Shown here: in pieces, positions 18,479 to 25,621 of the stretch | How positions within the stretch are numbered: position 1 is the stretch's first letter | Layout of the letters: the number at the start of each line of letters is the position of its first letter | Source: Bradyrhizobium sp. Ec3.3 | GTDB lineage: Bacteria; Pseudomonadota; Alphaproteobacteria; Rhizobiales; Xanthobacteraceae | DNA: 64,000 nucleotides | Assembly (NCBI RefSeq): GCF_000472925.1 | Contig: NZ_AXAS01000009.1 | Coordinates: 124,001 to 188,000 of the forward strand | Reading direction: 5' to 3' | Translations under genes and position numbers: made by a program | Notes under the pieces: model-generated | Told to the model about the DNA's origin: nothing | The model's database searches: none | What the model saw: the letters and a program-made list of their open reading frames with translations, nothing else

Positions 18479-19171
18479 ATGCTGACCCTCTATTCCTACC
18501 CCCAACTTTTCGGCGTCGCCGACAACAACGGCTACGGCCTCAAGGTCTACGCCTTCCTAAAACTCGCCGGCGTGCCGTTCGTGCATGAGCACGTGTTCGA
18601 TGCCTCCGCCGCGCCGCGGGGGCAGCTGCCTTATGTCATCGACGACGGTAAGACGATCGGCGACAGCGAGACCATCATCGCGCACGCAATCGCGAAATAT
18701 CGCCTGACGATCGATGCCGCCCTTTCGCAGGCCGCGCGCCGGACCAACCTCCTCGTCACGCGCATGTTAGATGATCTCTACTGGGTGATGTCCTATTCGC
18801 GCTGGAAGGACGAGCGCTACGTCCAGGCGTTTTGCGACGCGTTCATGGCGCAGCATCCGAAAGTGGATGCGGCGGGGCTGGAGAAAGCAAAGGCCTATAA
18901 CGCGCAGCGCTATTATTTCCAGGGCATCGGCCGCTACACGCCCGAGCAGGCCTATGCGCGTGGGCTCGCCGATCTCGAGGTGCTGGCCGAGATCGTGCCT
19001 GCGGGGAGCTTCGTCCATGGGCCGGCGCCGACCAGCGTCGATGCCGGCATCTACGGCTTCCTCGCCAACATCCACTTCTTTCCGATCCCGACGCCGCTGA
19101 AGGCTTTCGTCGATGCGCACGAAAATCTCGTCGCGCATTGCGAAAGGATTCATGCGGCGGTCGGTTCGTAG
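18479..19171 (+). CDS. Glutathione S-transferase family protein
   Basis: 230 aa. The N-terminal thioredoxin-like domain (residues 1-75) includes MLTLYSYPQLFGVADNNGYG, a cis-proline segment GQLPYVIDDGKTIGDSETII and a C-terminal all-helical domain ending in KAFVDAHENLVAHCERI. The DSETI motif contacts the gamma-glutamyl group of glutathione. The layout resembles the metaxin/Tom37-like GST subgroup rather than plant-type GSTs, with an unusual N-terminal LFGVADNNGYG in place of a CPFC-type site. The ATG at 18479 is favoured over upstream codons by fit to the fold. The substrate is unknown. Confidence 0.88.
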   Translation: MLTLYSYPQLFGVADNNGYGLKVYAFLKLAGVPFVHEHVFDASAAPRGQLPYVIDDGKTIGDSETIIAHAIAKYRLTIDAALSQAARRTNLLVTRMLDDLYWVMSYSRWKDERYVQAFCDAFMAQHPKVDAAGLEKAKAYNAQRYYFQGIGRYTPEQAYARGLADLEVLAEIVPAGSFVHGPAPTSVDAGIYGFLANIHFFPIPTPLKAFVDAHENLVAHCERIHAAVGS

Positions 19172-19174
19172 TTC

Positions 19175-19298
19175 GTAGAGTGGGCAATGCGACTTGTCCG
19201 CCGTAGCTCGAAGAGCGAAGGCGGAAGCGTGCCCACCACTTCTGTCTCAGTCAAGGAAAGATGGTGGGCACGGCGCTGACGCGCCTTTGCCACCCTAC
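19175..19298. repeat. GTAGAGTGGGCA-type repeat
   Basis: Non-coding element bounded by GTAGAGTGGGCAATGCGACTT and TTTGCCACCCTAC, with inner GTGCCCACCACTT and GGTGGGCACGGCG arms. It is a diverged cousin of the GTAGGGTGGGTT family at 16405 and 44194 and lies between convergent genes. Confidence 0.65.
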
Positions 19299-19311
19299 AA
19301 CCCAGCCTCGC

Positions 19312-19746
19312 TTACCGCATCGTGATCGCGAGACCGCTGAGGTCCGCGTTCGCCATCAGGCCCACCTGCGTCCCGGAGAGCTCCAGCACGGCGCCCTTCT
19401 GGTTGGTGAGCACGATGGCGCGGGCACCGGCACCCACTGCGAGACCGGCACCGGCGGCGCCGTAGACGCCGGCGACGTCCGAGGGGCGATTGATGTTGCT
19501 GACACGGCCGCGCAGCACGGTCTTGGAGCCGCCGAACACGAGGCCGTAGTCGAGGCCGCCGGTCGAGAGCGAATAGGCGCGGCCGCGGAAGTTGAGCACG
19601 CCCGAGCCACCCGAGCCGCCGATGATCCAGCCCGCCTTGTAGATCGTGAGCGTCACGAAGCCGCTGTCGGCCTGCGCGGCCGTGGAGAGGCCGGCGAAAG
19701 CGGCGATGGCGACAAGCGCGGCGCGAAAGCTGGATGCGAACTTCAT
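19312..19746 (-). CDS. Conserved secreted protein, glycine-rich beta-type, function unknown
   Basis: 144 aa from the ATG at 19746, which follows GGAG. A signal peptide (MKFASSFRAALVAIAAFAGL, cleavage near AQA) precedes a repetitive Gly/Val/Leu-rich domain: GWIIGGSGGSGVLNFRGRAY, STGGLDYGLVFGG and GAVLELSGTQVGLMANADL. This pattern is shared with uncharacterised exported proteins of Rhizobiales and Burkholderiales and recalls lipid-binding SYLF/Ysc84-like sheets, but I cannot assign it to that family. No operon partners. The upstream in-frame extension overlaps a repeat and was rejected. Confidence 0.7.
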   Translation of the reverse strand: MKFASSFRAALVAIAAFAGLSTAAQADSGFVTLTIYKAGWIIGGSGGSGVLNFRGRAYSLSTGGLDYGLVFGGSKTVLRGRVSNINRPSDVAGVYGAAGAGLAVGAGARAIVLTNQKGAVLELSGTQVGLMANADLSGLAITMR

Positions 19747-20135
19747 GAGGTGGCTCCGGAAATGTTTGGCGGGGGAAAGCGAATCAGGACGCGCGAATCT
19801 ACCCGATGGATCGCGGCGGCAAAATGTTCGGATGCGACAGCAGTACGCACAATGCGTCCCCTCTCCCCGTTCTTGCGGGAGAGGCGAAGGAAAGAGTGCC
19901 AGGATAGAATTCTGCCGGTGATTTGCCCGACGTGTCAACCGCCTTTTCGGTCTTCCCGAATGTCACCTTTCCGCCCATTTCTACTTTGCATGGGGTTGTT
20001 TTCGTCATTTTCGTCGGAGCGGGGCCGCGGCGGTCTTTCCGGCCGTGGAGAGGCGCCAGAAGCGCGGATGTCGTTGCAAGTCCCTCACATGCAGCTAGGC
20101 TACCGCAATCCGCAATTCGGGCTCGGAGGCCTCCC
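19747..20135. other. 389-bp intergenic region with a truncated CTCTCCCC repeat
   Basis: No gene is visible. Bases 19858-19890 hold a truncated copy of the repeat found at 4908 and 6402 (CTCTCCCCGTTCTTGCGGGAGAGG). The stretch 19920-20020 (GATTTGCCCGACGTGTCAAC onwards) is not coding in any frame with family support, and may be a separate dispersed repeat. The region should contain promoters for the flanking genes, which are divergent. Confidence 0.5.
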
Positions 20136-20519
20136 ATGCCGATCCAGCATTTCCCGCCCCCGCCGCACGTCAAGGCGCCGCCGCTCTCCTTTGCCACCCG
20201 CGTCGCTGACCTCCTGTTCATCTCGGGCATCCCCGGCTTCGACGCCCATGGCGCGCTGCCGGAAGGCTTCGAGGCCCAGTTCGCCAATGTCGTCATCAAC
20301 ATCAAGCGGGTGCTGACGGAAGCTGGCGTGACGGTGCATGATCTCGCCAAGGTCAACGTGCTGCTGACGCGCGCCTCCGACGTCGCGGCGATGAATGCGC
20401 TCTATGCCGGTGCGTTCGGCCCGCCGCCCTATCCAGCGCGAACCACCTGCGTGGTCCACGCGCTGCCGGACCCGAGGATGCTGATCGAGATCGAGGCGGT
20501 GGCGTCGCTGGCGAAGTGA
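20136..20519 (+). CDS. RidA/YjgF-family protein
   Basis: 127 aa. SFATRVADLLFISGIPGFDA and ANVVINIKRVLTEAGVTVHD are the usual N-terminal strands, and FGPPPYPARTTCVVHALPDPRMLIEIEAVA is close to the conserved 'PARxxV...LP.....EIE.iA' block. Its arginine binds the substrate carboxylate in true RidA enaminases. RidA hydrolyses reactive 2-aminoacrylate. Many relatives serve pathway-specific deaminations instead. GGAGG at 20125-20129 fixes the ATG at 20136. It is alone in its transcription unit. Confidence 0.88.
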   Translation: MPIQHFPPPPHVKAPPLSFATRVADLLFISGIPGFDAHGALPEGFEAQFANVVINIKRVLTEAGVTVHDLAKVNVLLTRASDVAAMNALYAGAFGPPPYPARTTCVVHALPDPRMLIEIEAVASLAK

Positions 20520-20565
20520 CGAGCCGATGCCGGCGCAAGCAGCAGCGCACCAGCGCCTCCCCATG

Positions 20566-20650
20566 GTCATTGCGAGGAGCTCTTGCGACGAAGCGATCCA
20601 GGCTGTCGCCGCGGAGAGATTCTGGATTGCTTCGCTGCGCTCGCAATGAC
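20566..20650. repeat. GTCATTGCGAGGAG-type repeat, copy 1
   Basis: 85 bp bounded by GTCATTGCGAG and CTCGCAATGAC with CGAAGCGATCCAG and CTGGATTGCTTCG inner arms, so it folds into a long hairpin. A second 85-bp copy is at 47699-47783. Non-coding; typical dispersed REP element. Confidence 0.85.
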
Positions 20651-20810
20651 GAGATTGTTGCAGCGATATGTTTCCACGTCACGACCTGAAGGCTCTGCGC
20701 ATCCGGTCCCCTGACATATGCGTGAATGACAGCGGCATCGGCTTGCATCGCACCGGCTTTTGCCGCACGAGTTTTGCGGACTTCACGCGTCAACAAGGGG
20801 ATATATTTCA

Positions 20811-21068
20811 ATGCGTCGCGTTCTTGCTGTTTGTGCCGTTGCCGGCATCGCCTCGTCGGTCTTTGCCGTGCCGGCGTCCGCCAAGGTCGGCTATTACGTG
20901 ATCCGCTGGGACAACACCGGCATCTGCCAGATCTGGAACGAGGACCTGCGCTACAAGCCGACGGAGTGGCCCTCGACCTACAAGGTGGTCAGCAAGTCGT
21001 TCCCGACCTTCACGGCCGCCAATGACGTGCAGCTCAAGCTGCGGGGCGAGCGCCGCTGCACGCTGTAA
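20811..21068 (+). CDS. Small secreted protein with RWxNTGICQIW motif (paralogue 1)
   Basis: 85 aa. A signal peptide (MRRVLAVCAVAGIASSVFAV, cleavage near ASA) leaves a mature protein of about 60 residues: VIRWDNTGICQIWNED, WPSTYKVVSKSFPTF and a Cys-containing C-terminus (RRCTL). Two cysteines are conserved between this protein and its neighbour at 21318, so a disulfide is plausible in the periplasm. AAGGGG precedes the ATG. It has its own terminator at 21098-21130. I do not recognise a named family; a structural role in the envelope is possible but not shown. Confidence 0.75.
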   Translation: MRRVLAVCAVAGIASSVFAVPASAKVGYYVIRWDNTGICQIWNEDLRYKPTEWPSTYKVVSKSFPTFTAANDVQLKLRGERRCTL

Positions 21069-21097
21069 GCGGAAAGCGATAGATCATCGATTTTGCG

Positions 21098-21130
21098 AGG
21101 CGGATGCGCTGATAGCGTCATCCGCCTTTT
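21098..21130 (+). terminator. Rho-independent terminator
   Basis: Stem AGGCGGATG / CATCCGCCT with a 12-nt loop that can itself pair (CGCT/AGCG), followed by TTTTCG. It lies 30 bp after the first RWxNTGICQIW gene and separates it from the paralogue. Confidence 0.75.
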
Positions 21131-21317
21131 CGTTGGCGGTCTCGTTAACCCTCATTTTCAGCCAAATTCCTGCAATTTCCAGCCGACCGGCTTTGAACCT
21201 GTTGCGCCCAGGGAACTACTCACCTGTTGTCCGGGCCGCACCCTCTAAACGGCCCGCGCCACGCCTCCCCAGACATTGTCGGGAGGAGCATCACATCGTT
21301 CATTTGAGGAGCTATCC

Positions 21318-21572
21318 ATGCGTCGTTTTTCCATGCTGTGTGCCGCTGTCGGCGTTGCTGCTGCTGCCTTCGTCGCCACCAGCCCTGCTGAAGCCGCCGG
21401 CTATCACCTGATCCGCTGGCAGAACACCGGCATCTGCCAGATCTGGGACGAGAGCATTCCGACCACGCCGTGGCCGTCCGACTTTCATCGCGTCAGCCAC
21501 TCCGTGCCGACCTTCGTCGACGCGCTCGCTTTGAAGGAGCATGCGCTGAAGAAGGGTCACTGCACCCTCTAA
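21318..21572 (+). CDS. Small secreted protein with RWxNTGICQIW motif (paralogue 2)
   Basis: 84 aa with signal peptide (MRRFSMLCAAVGVAAAAFVA, cleavage near AEA). The mature part aligns without gaps over most of its length to the protein at 20811: IRWQNTGICQIWDES, WPSDFHRVSHSVPTF and the C-terminal KKGHCTL. The central SIPTTPWPS is three residues shorter. GAGGAGC lies before the ATG. The two genes have separate terminators, so the pair arose by tandem duplication but is expressed separately. Function unknown. Confidence 0.75.
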   Translation: MRRFSMLCAAVGVAAAAFVATSPAEAAGYHLIRWQNTGICQIWDESIPTTPWPSDFHRVSHSVPTFVDALALKEHALKKGHCTL

Positions 21573-21602
21573 GCTTTCGTTGATCGGCGGATCTTTGAGA
21601 AG

Positions 21603-21635
21603 CGGGCAAGGGCGCGAGCCGCGTCCTTGCCCGTT
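21603..21635 (+). terminator. Probable terminator hairpin
   Basis: 9-bp stem CGGGCAAGG / CCTTGCCCG with GC-rich loop followed by TTCG. It lies 30 bp after paralogue 2 and before the next secreted protein gene. The T-run is weak. Confidence 0.5.
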
Positions 21636-21663
21636 CGCATGTTTGACAAAGGGGGACGGCTTG

Positions 21664-22305
21664 ATGCGCACCGCAATGACGAAGGCCGCAGTTTTCGGAC
21701 TGTCGCTTCTGGGGCTGGCGATGCCGGCGCGAGCACAGGCCCCGCAATCCTTCCGCGTGATCTCGCCGATCTTCAGCCAGCTCGTCAGCTTCGCGATGCC
21801 GTCGAATTTTGCCGCGGTGTTCGAGAACACCAAGGGCGGCCACTATATCCGCGAGGCCGTGCTGAAGGGCGAGAGCGCGCAGGCCTGGACGCAGATGATC
21901 ACGGTGACCGGCGAGAAAGGCGTCTCCGGTAATCCCGGTCTTATCCCGGAAAGGTTCGCCGGCAGTATCGCGGACGGCTTCAAGTCCGCTTGCCCCGAGA
22001 GTTTTGGCGCGAGGGGACTTGGCAAAACGAAATTCGGCGGCTTCGATGCATTCATCGCCCTGATCGGCTGCGGCAGTGTCGACACCGGCCCGGCCCGGCA
22101 CAGCGAAACTGCGCTCTTGATCACCATGAAGGGCGACGCCGACTACTACACCATCCAATGGGCCGAGCGGGGACCCGCCGCCGACAAGCCGCCGCTCGAT
22201 GACGAGAAATGGTCGGCGCGCCTGCGCGAGCTGCGCCCGATCGACCTCTGCCCGATCGTCGCAGGCGAGAAGGCGCCCTATCCGAGCTGCGTGAACAGAA
22301 GCTGA
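21664..22305 (+). CDS. Hypothetical exported protein
   Basis: 213 aa. The ATG at 21664 follows AGGGGGAC and begins a signal peptide (MRTAMTKAAVFGLSLLGLAM, cleavage near ARAQA). The mature protein has strands such as FRVISPIFSQLVSFAMPSNF, TQMITVTGEKGVSGNPGLIP, and Cys residues at CPESFGARG and LIGCGSVD. I cannot assign a family. It is codirectional with the two small secreted proteins upstream but separated by a hairpin. Its 3' end is 4 bp from the convergent J-domain gene. Confidence 0.75.
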   Translation: MRTAMTKAAVFGLSLLGLAMPARAQAPQSFRVISPIFSQLVSFAMPSNFAAVFENTKGGHYIREAVLKGESAQAWTQMITVTGEKGVSGNPGLIPERFAGSIADGFKSACPESFGARGLGKTKFGGFDAFIALIGCGSVDTGPARHSETALLITMKGDADYYTIQWAERGPAADKPPLDDEKWSARLRELRPIDLCPIVAGEKAPYPSCVNRS

Positions 22306-22309
22306 CGCC

Positions 22310-22798
22310 TCACGCGTCCTTGTGCGCGCCGGGATGAATCAAAATATCCCGCGCGGCGGCGAGGTCGAGGAAGGCCTGCTCGCTGCCGCCGCGGTCGGGA
22401 TGCATGGTCTTGGCGAGACGGCGATAGGCCTGGTGGATGTCATCGCAGGTAAGCTGCACCGCGAGCGGCAGGCCGAGCGTGCGGCGCGCGCGTTCTTCGT
22501 TGGTGAGCTTTTTCGGCAGCGCGTTGCGGCGGCCGAAGCGCGGGGCGGTCAGGCCGTGGATCACCTCGAGCACGACACCGAGGCGGCGCTGCGCCGCGAC
22601 CGTGACGTCGTGGGCTTGCCCGTCATGGGCGGCCTGGCGCAGGATCGGAATCGCCTGCTCGGCCGCCTGGCGCAGCGTCGTGTCGGTGCTCGCACGGGCG
22701 ATCTCGGCCGCAAGCCGGCCCGCCTCGTCCCAATCGACGGTGTGGGCGGTCCGCAGGCGTTCGAGGGCCAGCTTCCAGGATTCAATCCGATCCATCAT
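22310..22798 (-). CDS. J-domain (DnaJ-like) protein
   Basis: 162 aa. The C-terminal J domain is recognised by AYRRLAKTMHPDRGGSEQAF, which contains the HPD tripeptide that stimulates DnaK ATPase. The N-terminal 95 residues are helical and unassigned, with a linker rich in Arg. There is no Gly/Phe-rich or zinc-finger region, so it is a class III J protein and probably directs DnaK to a particular client. ATG codons at 22798 and 22795 are adjacent; an in-frame ATG at 22834 is possible. No chaperone gene is nearby. Confidence 0.85.
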   Translation of the reverse strand: MMDRIESWKLALERLRTAHTVDWDEAGRLAAEIARASTDTTLRQAAEQAIPILRQAAHDGQAHDVTVAAQRRLGVVLEVIHGLTAPRFGRRNALPKKLTNEERARRTLGLPLAVQLTCDDIHQAYRRLAKTMHPDRGGSEQAFLDLAAARDILIHPGAHKDA

Positions 22799-23095
22799 GC
22801 GCGCAACACTTAGCAACGAAAGCCAGTATGCCAAGCGCGGCGTTTCCGACGTCTTAATTTCGGGTTAGCCTTTCGCGAAACTTCGACATGAATCCGGCAC
22901 GAATTTCCGCGCATCCTGCCGGCACCGGTTCCTCAATGAGGCCTGATCGGCGTGTGGCGGCCGCGCGCTTCGTCCAAATCACGCGGCATCCAAAACGGGA
23001 TGACAGCAACGCGCAAAGGTGGCTTGGCGTTTCGATTGGTTCGGTTTTGAATCAGCTTGTCGGCAACACCAGAAAAAAACCGTCGAGGAAGCGCC

Positions 23096-23863
23096 ATGTC
23101 CCTGCTCGCCAACCACATCGCAGTCATCACCGGCGCAGGCTCCGGCATAGGCCGCGCGATCGCATCAGGCTATGCGCGCGAAGGGGCGCGCGTGGTGCTG
23201 TTCGACATCAACGCGGGCGCGGCAGCGGAGACTGCGGACGCGATCCGCAGTGCCGGCGGAACTGCCGACAGTTTTGCCCTCGACGTCACCAGCCGCGAGG
23301 CCTGCTTTGCGCTGGCAAAGGAGGTTGCGGAAAAGATCGGGCAGGTCTCGATCCTCGTCAACAATGCCGGCATCACACGCCGCAACGCATTCACGGCGGA
23401 CGCCGAGACGGTTGCGAAGGACTGGCAGGACATCATCTCGCTCAATCTCAACGGTGTCTTCAACATGACGCAGGCCTATCTCGCGCCGCTACGGGCAACG
23501 AAGGGCCGCATCGTCAATATCGGATCGATCCAGTCCTTCGTGCATCTGCGCACGCCGAGCTCGGCCGCCTACACCACCTCCAAGCACGGCGTGCTCGGCT
23601 TCACCAAGGCGCTCGCCGCCGAGCTCGGCAAGGAAGGCGTCCGCGTGAACGCGATCGGACCGGGCTTCATCGAAACGCCGCTGAATGCCCAGGTGCGCGC
23701 CACCAATGCGGCGCTCGTGCAGGCTTTCGTCGATCACACGCCGCTCGGCCGCACCGGCAAGCCAGAGGATATCGTCGGACCTGCGATTTTCCTGGCATCG
23801 GATCTGTCGGCCTTCGTCACCGGCTCGATCGTCATGGTGGATGGCGGCTACAGGACGGTGTGA
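23096..23863 (+). CDS. SDR-family oxidoreductase (FabG-like)
   Basis: 255 aa short-chain dehydrogenase. Cofactor motif TGAGSGIG at residues 12-19, NNAG in ILVNNAGITRRNAF, active-site serine in IGSIQSF, and YxxxK as YTTSK are all present. Asp at the end of beta-2 (LFDINAG) favours NAD(H) over NADP(H). GAGGAAGC fixes the start at 23096. It is 34% or so helical like FabG and typical of the 3-oxoacyl-ACP reductase or sugar-alcohol dehydrogenase branch; the substrate cannot be inferred. It stands alone. Confidence 0.92.
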   Translation: MSLLANHIAVITGAGSGIGRAIASGYAREGARVVLFDINAGAAAETADAIRSAGGTADSFALDVTSREACFALAKEVAEKIGQVSILVNNAGITRRNAFTADAETVAKDWQDIISLNLNGVFNMTQAYLAPLRATKGRIVNIGSIQSFVHLRTPSSAAYTTSKHGVLGFTKALAAELGKEGVRVNAIGPGFIETPLNAQVRATNAALVQAFVDHTPLGRTGKPEDIVGPAIFLASDLSAFVTGSIVMVDGGYRTV

Positions 23864-24002
23864 TCGGGCTACGCAGCTTGTGCCAATGGCGGCGGCTTTG
23901 CGGTTATCCCAAGGTGAATTCAAGCATTTCGCCGTTGTTAACCATCCGTTAACCAAACCCGCCCACCGTAGAACTACGGCTTGGGGGTCGTTTGTTCTCG
24001 AT

Positions 24003-24024
24003 CCGCTTCCATCGATGGAAGCGG
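24003..24024. promoter_or_regulatory. 22-bp perfect palindrome upstream of the FlbD-like regulator
   Basis: Both halves of 24003-24024 are exact reverse complements (half site CCGCTTCCATC, axis between 24013 and 24014). It ends 9 bp before the ribosome site (GGGAGGTG, 24034-24041) of the gene at 24047, so it is within the leader or core promoter. Fis-type DNA-binding domains bind symmetric sites, so autoregulation is a reasonable guess. It could also form an RNA hairpin in the mRNA leader. Confidence 0.55.
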
Positions 24025-24046
24025 GCGTTGGTCGGGAGGTGTGTTA

Positions 24047-24295
24047 ATGACCATTGTTCACTCGGCTGCGTCTTCGTCGGCTGCGCAGTCTCTTGCCCCC
24101 AATGAAATCGTACCGCTCCTGATTGGATCGACCGTCGGCGAGATCGAGCGCGAGCTCGTGCTCCAGACGCTCGCGCGCTGCGACGGCAACCGCACGCGCG
24201 CCGCGCGCGTGCTCGGCCTCTCCGTGCGCACGCTGCGCAACAAGATCCGGATCTACGCAGCCGAAGGCATCGACGTCCCCGCCTATCACGATTAG
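24047..24295 (+). CDS. Stand-alone Fis-type HTH protein resembling the FlbD C-terminal domain
   Basis: 82 aa. After a short Ser/Ala-rich N-terminus, the segment STVGEIERELVLQTLARCDG and RVLGLSVRTLRNKIRIYAAE is a Fis-type helix-turn-helix. It strongly resembles the extreme C-terminus of the flagellar regulator FlbD (GNRTHAANxLGxSxRTLRNKL pattern, with a VAEVE/VGEIE start). No receiver or AAA+ domain precedes it: the ATG at 24047 has a strong ribosome site (GGGAGGTG), and upstream frame is intergenic. It may act as a small regulator of its own, as a competitor of a full-length FlbD, or as a nucleoid-type protein. A perfect 22-bp palindrome lies in its leader. Confidence 0.82.
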   Translation: MTIVHSAASSSAAQSLAPNEIVPLLIGSTVGEIERELVLQTLARCDGNRTRAARVLGLSVRTLRNKIRIYAAEGIDVPAYHD

Positions 24296-24416
24296 AGCGT
24301 GAGGCCACCGCTCCATCCGCCTTTGATGTTGACCGAGGCCACCGGAGCGACCCCGCGCAATTGCTGCTGTCGTGAAACGCCGCTAATTAACGGGCTTCTA
24401 AATCAGGAGCAGTGGC

Positions 24417-24941
24417 GTGGCAGACGATCAGGGGCGACAGGGTCCGCGTGGGCGGCAGGGCGAGCCGGGGCGGCCGGGCCCGCAGGGACATCCCGGGCGG
24501 CGTGGCCCGGACGGTACCCGCGGCAAGCCGGGGCCGCAGGGCAAGCCGGGCCCGGTCGGAAAGGCCGGACCGCAGGGCAAGCCGGGCGCGCAAGGCAAGC
24601 CGGGAGAGGCCGGTCCGCGTGGCCCCATCGGAGCGCAGGGGCCTGCCGGACCGCAGGGACCCGTTGGCCCGCAAGGCCCGCGCGGCGAGGCTGGTCCGCC
24701 CGGTCAGTTGCCCCAAATCGAGCAGGTGCTGCCATGGCTGGAGCAGCTTTTTGATGCCTGGGACGAGCGGCGCCGGCAGCGCGAACGCGAAGCCGCCGAG
24801 CGCGAGGCGCTGGAAGCCGCCGTCCAGGACGATGGCGAGACCGACGTCTTCGCCGATGACGACGGCGACGCGCCGGATGGCGACGACGATCACGGGAAAA
24901 AGAAGAAAAAAAAGAAGAAGCACGGCAACAAGGACAAATAG
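24417..24941 (+). CDS. Collagen-like protein (31 Gly-X-Y triplets)
   Basis: 174 aa starting from GTG at 24417, 6 bp after AGGAGC. Residues 6-98 are 31 uninterrupted Gly-X-Y triplets rich in Pro, Gln, Arg and Lys (for example [15 protein letters not shown]), enough for a stable triple helix. Residues 99-135 ([20 protein letters not shown] and an Arg/Glu helix) look like a coiled-coil trimerisation segment. The tail is acidic ([12 protein letters not shown]) and then ends in eight consecutive lysines and HGNKDK. No signal peptide is visible, so the protein is cytoplasmic or exported by another route. Bacterial collagen-like proteins are mostly surface or spore proteins; the role here is unknown. 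Confidence 0.85.
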   Translation: MADDQGRQGPRGRQGEPGRPGPQGHPGRRGPDGTRGKPGPQGKPGPVGKAGPQGKPGAQGKPGEAGPRGPIGAQGPAGPQGPVGPQGPRGEAGPPGQLPQIEQVLPWLEQLFDAWDERRRQREREAAEREALEAAVQDDGETDVFADDDGDAPDGDDDHGKKKKKKKKHGNKDK

Positions 24942-24954
24942 GCGCTGACCGCGC

Positions 24955-25173
24955 CTACTGCGCGGACCGATCATCCTTTTGCGGCAGCATGCCCATGCGC
25001 TCGAACTGCCAGCGCATGGCGCGGTACCAGACATAGCCGACCGCCGCGCCGCAGGCCGCCAGGATGACGAGATTGGCGCTGCTGTAGGAACCGCTCCACC
25101 ACATCATCCACGCGGTCCACAGCGCCATGAAGATGACGGCACCGGCTTTCAGAGAGATCAGGGGGCGGCTCAT
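24955..25173 (-). CDS. Small membrane protein
   Basis: 72 aa with two hydrophobic segments, AGAVIFMALWTAWMMWWSG and NLVILAACGAAVGYVWYRAM, followed by a charged C-terminal tail (LPQKDDRSAQ). It is probably a two-helix inner-membrane protein. I chose the ATG at 25173; another in-frame ATG at 25212, next to GCGAGG, would give 85 residues. It is convergent with the collagen-like gene and 13 bp from its stop. Not recognised as a named family. Confidence 0.6.
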   Translation of the reverse strand: MSRPLISLKAGAVIFMALWTAWMMWWSGSYSSANLVILAACGAAVGYVWYRAMRWQFERMGMLPQKDDRSAQ

Positions 25174-25260
25174 GGTGATGCTCACGGTTTGCTCAAAAAC
25201 TTCGGCGAACATCCTCGCGCGTCGCGAGGTCCTCGACCGTGAGAGAGGTCACGTAGGCCG

Positions 25261-25527
25261 CTAGCTGAAGCGCAGCCGCGAGCGCTCCTTCGCCTTCTCG
25301 GCCTCCACTGCGCGATCCCGCGCCGGCGCGTGGGTGTGCAGTGAGGTCAGAAGCCGCCGCGCCGCCTCCGACACCTCCGTCACCGCACGATCGAATGCCG
25401 CCTCATTGGCCTGCGATGGCTTGTTGAAGCCGGACAGCTTGCGCACGAATTGCAGCGCGCTGGCGTAAATCTCGTCCTCCGTCGCCGGCGGCTCGAAGTT
25501 GAACAGCGTCTTGATGTTGCGGCACAT
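25261..25527 (-). CDS. DUF2277 family protein
   Basis: 88 aa. MCRNIKTLFNFEPPATEDEI and ASALQFVRKLSGFNKPSQAN are the highly conserved N-terminal and central blocks of DUF2277, and ARRLLTSLHTHAPARDR follows. The family is widespread in bacteria and some archaea and has no known function; the invariant MCRNI start is diagnostic. AGGAGGAAC precedes the ATG. It ends in a charged tail that is variable in the family. Confidence 0.92.
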   Translation of the reverse strand: MCRNIKTLFNFEPPATEDEIYASALQFVRKLSGFNKPSQANEAAFDRAVTEVSEAARRLLTSLHTHAPARDRAVEAEKAKERSRLRFS

Positions 25528-25621
25528 AAGTTCCTCCTGAAAGGCGCTTCGGTTCGAGGACGATCGGCGTCAGCCCAATGCTACATGCCGGGTCCGCCGA
25601 TGTCATCGGCACCACGGTGGG

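Noticed and set aside
19923..20135. In-frame extension of the RidA-like protein
   Set aside because: The upstream part lacks conserved residues, and GGAGG precedes the ATG at 20136.
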